Shown here piece by piece: positions 59,718 through 64,000 of a DNA stretch of 64,000 nt. Below the pieces are notes generated by a model that was given only the letters and a program-made list of their open reading frames with translations, was not told the DNA's origin and did not search any database. Positions within the stretch are counted from its first letter, which is position 1; the number at the start of each line of letters is the position of its first letter. The DNA comes from Streptomyces werraensis (GTDB taxonomy: Bacteria; Actinomycetota; Actinomycetes; Streptomycetales; Streptomycetaceae), in the NCBI GenBank assembly GCA_014656175.1, contig BNBX01000003.1:595389-659388 (forward strand). The letters run 5' to 3'. The position numbers and the translations under genes are program-made.

Positions 59718-60389
59718 TCATCGTGCGAACGAGCTGAGCCCACCCTCCGCCCTCCGTCCCGGCCGTTCGTCGACGAACAGGCCACGCGACGCCGCCAGGG
59801 CCACACCGGCCGCCGCCTGCCGGGCGAGAAGCGGATCGGCTCCGCCCCGCAGCAACAGGATCTGCTGGTAGACCGGCGCCGTCGCGGCGACGACCACCCG
59901 CCGCGCACGCGTCCCCTCAGGGACCTCACCCCGCGCCACCGCCCGCTCCACCACGACAGCGCACCGCGCATACCGCTCGTCCCAGAACCGCTGCAACGCC
60001 TCGGCCGCCTGCGGCGAGCGGAACGAAGCGGCGATCAGCGCCGCGGTCACCGGCTCACCGGTGAGCCCGGCCTCCACCTCACCGTTCACGGCAGCCAGGT
60101 CACCCTCGAGCGTGCCGGTGTCGGGCGGCTGCCAGCCGTCAGCGCCGGCGGCGTCGAGGACGTCGGCCAGCAGACCCCCCACATCCCTCCAGCGCCGGTA
60201 CACGGTGGTCCGGTGCACGCCGGCCCGCTCGGCCACCGCGTCCACGCTCAGCGCATCGAAGCCCTGCTCCACCAGCAGCTCCCGCACAGCCTCCAGCACC
60301 TGCGCACGGATCCGCGCACTGCGCCCACCCGGCCGCCGCACCACAGCAGCCCTCCCGGACATCGCGCTTGCCGCGCCCCCTGCCGTCAT
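59718..60389 (-). CDS. TetR/AcrR-family transcriptional regulator
   Basis: The 223-residue protein has helix 1 (SARIRAQVLEAVRELLVEQG) and the HTH (LSVDAVAERAGVHRTTVYRR) at residues about 25-70. A TetR C-terminal ligand domain follows. It is divergent from the ABC-F gene with a small palindrome between, so it probably represses that resistance gene and itself. The ATG could be any of the first two Met (60389 or 60362). Confidence 0.92.
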   Translation of the reverse strand: MTAGGAASAMSGRAAVVRRPGGRSARIRAQVLEAVRELLVEQGFDALSVDAVAERAGVHRTTVYRRWRDVGGLLADVLDAAGADGWQPPDTGTLEGDLAAVNGEVEAGLTGEPVTAALIAASFRSPQAAEALQRFWDERYARCAVVVERAVARGEVPEGTRARRVVVAATAPVYQQILLLRGGADPLLARQAAAGVALAASRGLFVDERPGRRAEGGLSSFAR

Positions 60390-60400
60390 GACACGATCCT

Positions 60401-60420
60401 AACGCAACTGTTGTCGCAGT
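60401..60420. promoter_or_regulatory. Putative TetR operator
   Basis: CAAC (60405-60408) and GTTG (60410-60413) invert around T; flanking CG bases extend it to a near palindrome with one offset base (ACGCAAC and GTTGTCGC). It lies just upstream of the TetR start and about 90 bases before the ABC-F start. Confidence 0.5.
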
Positions 60421-60509
60421 AGGGATGTGAAAGATGCTCCTCCAGGACGCTCACCCGGCCCTTCGGCCTCACACGGCCGCCCGTCACCCGAACGTCCAGG
60501 AGAACTCGC

Positions 60510-62249
60510 GTGCCCACGCAGATCACCGCCCGCTCCGTCACGAAGTCGTACAACGGCCGACTCGTCCTCGACGCCGTCACCTGCACCCTCACCACAGGTG
60601 AACGCACGGGCATCGTCGGAGAGAACGGCTCCGGCAAAACCACCCTGCTCCGCCTCCTCGCCGGCGCGGAACAGCCCGACAGCGGCACCCTCACCGTCCA
60701 TGCCGACGGAGGCATCGGTTATCTCGCCCAGGACGGCAGCCTGCCCGCCCATCACACCGTCCAGCAGGCGGTGGACGACGCACTGAGCGACCTGCGCGCG
60801 ATGCAGGCACGCATGCGCCACCTCGAAACCGTGATGGCCGGCCACGAAGGGAACAACGCCCAGGTTCTGGCCGAGTACGGTGACCTGCTGACCGCGTTCG
60901 AACTCCGCGGCGGCTACGAGGCAGACGCCCGCGTCGAGCGCGCCCTGCACGGCCTGGGCCTGGCCCACCTGCCCCGCGACCGCGCCGTCGGCGACCTCTC
61001 CGGCGGCGAACAGGTCCGCCTACGCCTCGCCGCCCTCCTCGCCGCGTCCCCCGAGGTGCTGCTCCTGGACGAGCCGACCAACCACCTCGACGACCACGCC
61101 CTGACCTGGCTCGAGGACCACCTGCGCACCCGCCCCGGCACCACCGTCGCCGTCTCCCACGACCGCACCTTCCTCGACCGCGTCGCCACCACCCTCCTGG
61201 AAGTGGACGGGGACCGCCGCACGGTCACCCGCTACGGCAACGGTTACACCGGCTACCTCGCCGAAAAGACGGCCGCCCGTCGCCGCTGGGAGCAGGAGTA
61301 CGCCCGCTGGGAAACGGAAGTGGCCGCTCAGCGCGAAGCGGCCGCGGTCACCGCCCGCCGGGTCGCCCCGGGGCGGGCGATGAAGGACGGCAACAAGATG
61401 GCCTACGACCGCGCCGCCGGCCGTGTCCAGCAATCGGTCGCCGGCCGCGTCCGCAACGCCGAAGAACGCCTACGCCGCCTGCTCGCCACCCCGGTCCCGA
61501 AGCCGCCGGAGCCCTTGAGCTTCACGCTCACCCCGCCCAACGGCGGCCGCCTGCGAGGCACGGTCCTGGAAGCCACGGGGGTCGCCGTCACCGGCCGCCT
61601 CGCCGCCACCGACCTCACCGTCAAAGCGGGGGAGCGCCTGCTGATCACGGGCCCGAACGGCACCGGCAAGAGCACCCTGCTCACCGTCCTGGCCGGCCGA
61701 CTCGCCCCCGACACCGGTCAGATCACCCGCCGCGGCCGGATCGGACACCTCCCGCAGGAACCCGCCCCCGGCAGACCGGGGGAGACGGTCCTCCAGGCCT
61801 TCGCCCGCGGTCTGCCCGGCCACCCGGACGACCACACCGAAACCCTCCTGGCGCTGGGCCTGTTCACCGCCGACCGCCTGACCACCCCGGTCACCGACCT
61901 GTCCACGGGCCAGCGTCAGCGCCTGGCCCTGGCACGCCTGCTGAGCCGCCCCAGCGACATCCTCCTGCTGGACGAGCCCACCAACCATCTCTCCCCAGCC
62001 CTCGTCGAAGACCTCGAACAGGCCCTCACCGACTACCCGGGCACGATCCTCCTGGTCTCCCACGACCGCCGCCTGCGCTCCGGGTGGACAGGCACCCGTC
62101 TGTCCCTGCCGCCCCGCCTTCACCAGGCGGAAGGCGGGCGTGGTCCGAGGTCTACGCGCCACCGCGCGGAGTCACCAGGCCCGACTCGTAGGCGAACACC
62201 ACGAGTTGGGCCCGGTCGCGGGCATGAAGCTTGGCCATCGCCCGATTGA
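60510..62249 (+). CDS. ABC-F ribosome-protection/resistance-type ATPase
   Basis: Two ABC domains lie in one chain with no membrane part. Domain 1 has Walker A GIVGENGSGKTTLLRLLAG, signature LSGGEQVRLRLA and Walker B VLLLDEPTNHLDD. Domain 2 has LLITGPNGTGKSTLLTVLAG, LSTGQRQRLALA and ILLLDEPTNHLSP. The linker between them (ARRRWEQEYARWETEVAAQR on) is the arm that reaches the ribosome in ABC-F resistance proteins. The divergent TetR gene fits inducible macrolide, lincosamide or similar resistance. The GTG has AGGAG upstream. The last 45 residues are odd (see findings): they run antisense over the response-regulator gene. Confidence 0.9.
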   Translation: MPTQITARSVTKSYNGRLVLDAVTCTLTTGERTGIVGENGSGKTTLLRLLAGAEQPDSGTLTVHADGGIGYLAQDGSLPAHHTVQQAVDDALSDLRAMQARMRHLETVMAGHEGNNAQVLAEYGDLLTAFELRGGYEADARVERALHGLGLAHLPRDRAVGDLSGGEQVRLRLAALLAASPEVLLLDEPTNHLDDHALTWLEDHLRTRPGTTVAVSHDRTFLDRVATTLLEVDGDRRTVTRYGNGYTGYLAEKTAARRRWEQEYARWETEVAAQREAAAVTARRVAPGRAMKDGNKMAYDRAAGRVQQSVAGRVRNAEERLRRLLATPVPKPPEPLSFTLTPPNGGRLRGTVLEATGVAVTGRLAATDLTVKAGERLLITGPNGTGKSTLLTVLAGRLAPDTGQITRRGRIGHLPQEPAPGRPGETVLQAFARGLPGHPDDHTETLLALGLFTADRLTTPVTDLSTGQRQRLALARLLSRPSDILLLDEPTNHLSPALVEDLEQALTDYPGTILLVSHDRRLRSGWTGTRLSLPPRLHQAEGGRGPRSTRHRAESPGPTRRRTPRVGPGRGHEAWPSPD

Positions 62250-62817
62250 TGTGCGTCTTCGCGGTGGCCGGGCTGATGACCAGGCGGCGGGCGATCTCGT
62301 CGTTGGACAGACCGTGTGCGGCCAGGGCGACGGTCTCGCGTTCCCGGTCGGTCAGCTCCTCCAGCCGGCCGCCGGTGAGGGCGGGCGGCGGCTGGGTCAC
62401 GTACCGGTCGATGAGCGTGCGGGTGACGGCGGGGGCGAGCAGCGCGTCACCGCGGGCGGCGACGCGCACGGAGTGCAGGAAGTCCTCCGGCAGGATGTCC
62501 TTGACCAGGAAACCCGCGGCGCCGGCGCGCAGCGCGTCGAGGACGTACTCGTCCATGCCGTAGTTGGTCAGCATGACGACGTGCACGCCTGCCAGGTCCG
62601 GGTCGGCGGCGATGCGCCGGGTCGCTTCGATGCCGTCCATGACGGGCATCTGGATGTCGACGAGAGCGACGTGAGGCAGGTGTTCCTTGACGAGGGCCAG
62701 GCACTCCCCGCCGTCGGCGGCCTCGGCCACCACCTCGATGTCGTCCTCGAGGTCGAGCAGCGCGCGGAAGCCGCTGCGGATGAGAGGCTGGTCGTCGACG
62801 AGCAGGACGCGGATCAC
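62152..62817 (-). CDS. LuxR-family two-component response regulator
   Basis: The receiver domain has the phospho-acceptor Asp in HVALVDIQMPVMDGIEATRR, with the acidic pair in VLLVDDQPLIRSGFRAL and Lys in GAAGFLVKDILPEDF. The C-terminal LuxR HTH is LTDRERETVALAAHGLSNDE and ARRLVISPATAKTHINRAM. It overlaps the kinase gene by ATGA. It is the output of the histidine kinase upstream. Its 3' end is overlapped antisense by the ABC-F gene for 98 bases. Confidence 0.93.
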   Translation of the reverse strand: MIRVLLVDDQPLIRSGFRALLDLEDDIEVVAEAADGGECLALVKEHLPHVALVDIQMPVMDGIEATRRIAADPDLAGVHVVMLTNYGMDEYVLDALRAGAAGFLVKDILPEDFLHSVRVAARGDALLAPAVTRTLIDRYVTQPPPALTGGRLEELTDRERETVALAAHGLSNDEIARRLVISPATAKTHINRAMAKLHARDRAQLVVFAYESGLVTPRGGA

Positions 62818-63941
62818 GAGGCTCCGTTCGTGGGGAGTTCGGCCTGGACGGTGAAGCCGCCGGTACTGCGCGGCCCGGCGCGCAGGCGGCCGCCCAGCGC
62901 CGCGACGCGTTCGCGCATGCCGGTCAGCCCGTGTCCCGGCGTCGGCGCCGACTGCGCGCCGGCTTCTCCGTTGTCGTCGACGCGGACGGCGAGTGCGTCC
63001 GGCCGGTAGTCGAGGAGCACGGAGGCGGTGGTGGCCTTGGCATGCCGGGTGACGTTGGTCAGCGACTCCTGAACGATCCGGTAGGCGGTGCGGCTCACCG
63101 CGGCCGGTAGGGAGTGCGGCTGCCCCGTGATCGTCAGAGTCGTCCTCAGACCGGTTCCCCGGAACCGTTCCACCAGGCCGGGGACGTGGTCGAGCCCGTG
63201 CGGCGGGGCGGTGCCGTCGTCACGCAGCGCCTCGAGTGTCGCCCGTAGCTCCCGGCTCGCCTCCCGGCCGGCCTCCTGGATCGCGAGCAAGGCCTCCGAC
63301 ACCGGCTCCCCGCGTCGCCGGGCCAGGTGGACGGCGACCTCGGACTGCACCTTGACGACCGAGATCTGATGGGTGAGCGAGTCGTGCAGTTCCCGAGCGA
63401 TGCGCAGCCGTTCCTCGTCGGCCCGGCGGCGCGCGGTCTCCTCACGGGTGCGTTCGGCCTCGTCCGCCCGCCGTTCGGCCTGCCGTACCGCTTCCCCGGC
63501 GGCGAACGCGGCGATCAGCCAGGCGAGCTCGAGGGTGTTCCGGGTCCGCGCCATGGCCTCGCCCACAGTGCCGTCATGGAAGGCCGGCGCCGTGAGGTGG
63601 AGCACGGCCACCAGACTCACGGAGACAGTCAGTGTGACCTTGCGGTGCCCGGCCCGTACCGCGCCGTACACCGCGACCAGGTAGGAGACGGCGAGCGCGT
63701 CGAACCCGGCTGCCAGGTACCCCACCGCGCACACGCCGGTGACGGCCAGAACGCCGAGCGGCGCCCGCCGGAACGCGGCCGTCGCCAGCCCGCCGGCCAC
63801 CAGCAGCACGCAGCCGAGCAGCTCGCGTCCTCCGGACGGGTGGGGCTCGGACAGGCCGGTGCCCAGCATCAGTGCCGCCACGCCCACGGCTGTCGCCCAG
63901 GCGGTGACTCCGGCCGGGACAGCGAACCGTCCTTTGTCCAT
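62814..63941 (-). CDS. Sensor histidine kinase (HisKA_3/NarL-type)
   Basis: The 375-residue protein has four or five N-terminal transmembrane helices (VTAWATAVGVAALMLGTGL onward) in place of a large sensor domain. The phospho-acceptor is in RIARELHDSLTHQISVVKVQ (HisKA_3 HD box). The ATP-binding part has YRIVQESLTNVTRHAKA (N box) and GHGLTGMRERVAALGG (G box). ATG 63941 is chosen; a GTG at 63950 adds three residues. It overlaps the regulator start as ATGA. It probably senses a membrane-borne signal such as an antibiotic. Confidence 0.92.
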   Translation of the reverse strand: MDKGRFAVPAGVTAWATAVGVAALMLGTGLSEPHPSGGRELLGCVLLVAGGLATAAFRRAPLGVLAVTGVCAVGYLAAGFDALAVSYLVAVYGAVRAGHRKVTLTVSVSLVAVLHLTAPAFHDGTVGEAMARTRNTLELAWLIAAFAAGEAVRQAERRADEAERTREETARRRADEERLRIARELHDSLTHQISVVKVQSEVAVHLARRRGEPVSEALLAIQEAGREASRELRATLEALRDDGTAPPHGLDHVPGLVERFRGTGLRTTLTITGQPHSLPAAVSRTAYRIVQESLTNVTRHAKATTASVLLDYRPDALAVRVDDNGEAGAQSAPTPGHGLTGMRERVAALGGRLRAGPRSTGGFTVQAELPTNGAS

Positions 63942-64000
63942 GGGGGGCACCGTAGCCGGACGCGGCCGCCGGCGAATCCCGCTCGTGGAGGAGCGGTGGG

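Noticed and set aside
60434..60509. Possible leader peptide before the ABC-F gene (ATG CTC CTC CAG...)
   Set aside because: The frame overruns the ABC-F start without a stop and no alternative hairpins were clear enough to support attenuation.
1..64000. Search for tRNA, rRNA, CRISPR, transposases and phage genes
   Set aside because: None seen by eye. Small structured RNAs could still be missed without a covariance-model search.

Overview
The window is chromosomal DNA from a high-GC actinomycete, almost certainly a Streptomyces. The evidence is uniformly high GC with strong third-position bias, many GTG and TTG starts behind GGAGG-type ribosome binding sites, GTGA/ATGA start-stop overlaps, and families typical of that genus (DUF6510, DUF2254, DUF2243, DUF1062, DUF427, SpoIIE-type phosphatases, an ECF sigma/YCII pair, GH92 and GH109-like secreted enzymes). 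I saw no rRNA, tRNA, CRISPR array, insertion sequence or prophage. The content is peripheral metabolism: many one- or two-gene units of an enzyme or transporter beside its own regulator.

Layout. 1-13.8 kb: a cut XRE-cupin regulator, a GlsB-type stress membrane protein, a secreted nuclease/phosphatase-fold protein, a serine hydrolase divergent from a TetR regulator, a three-gene molybdopterin redox unit (sulfite-oxidase-like protein, ferredoxin reductase, zinc-ribbon protein), glyoxalase and quinone-reductase genes, an ECF sigma/YCII pair, a CPA2 antiporter, a CGNR zinc-finger gene broken by an in-frame stop, an NmrA-like protein and a DUF2254 membrane protein. 13.8-23.7 kb: an amino-acid permease, membrane proteins, MOSC and DHFR-like enzymes, a PAS-SpoIIE phosphatase, and a minus-strand run of ferritin-like, hemerythrin, DUF2243 and CtaG genes. 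23.9-35 kb: a secreted GH5 enzyme, an HxlR/dehydrogenase divergent pair, DUF1062 and DUF427 proteins, a very large secreted GH92 mannosidase with an operator-like palindrome, a 2-phosphosulfolactate phosphatase and a fused MFS/spermidine-synthase protein.

35-44 kb: a second DHFR-like protein, an AraC regulator, a divergent NTF2-like/PadR pair with repeated TAGTCA half-sites, an SGNH hydrolase, a decayed ABC ATPase, a MarR/MMPL exporter pair, a Cys/Ser/Gly-rich small protein and an MFS exporter. 44-51 kb: the most coherent system. A DeoR regulator faces a SIS sugar isomerase, a PfkB kinase and a class II aldolase (the amino-sugar/tagatose-phosphate route). Beyond the regulator lie a Tat-exported GH109-like oxidoreductase/glycosidase and a secreted NEW3-domain protein whose tail matches the GH92 tail. 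The only transporter gene left is an ABC permease with an internal deletion, so this looks like an N-acetylgalactosamine-type scavenging locus that has lost dedicated uptake.

51-64 kb: AraC regulators, SDR enzymes, a dienelactone-hydrolase-like protein, a DUF4246 protein, GNAT and HD-domain proteins, a decayed ArsR gene, a TetR/ABC-F resistance pair, and a two-component system whose response-regulator gene is overlapped antisense by the unusually long ABC-F tail.

At least four genes are visibly broken (CGNR, ABC ATPase, ABC permease, ArsR), so this stretch is undergoing gene decay between intact housekeeping-like units.
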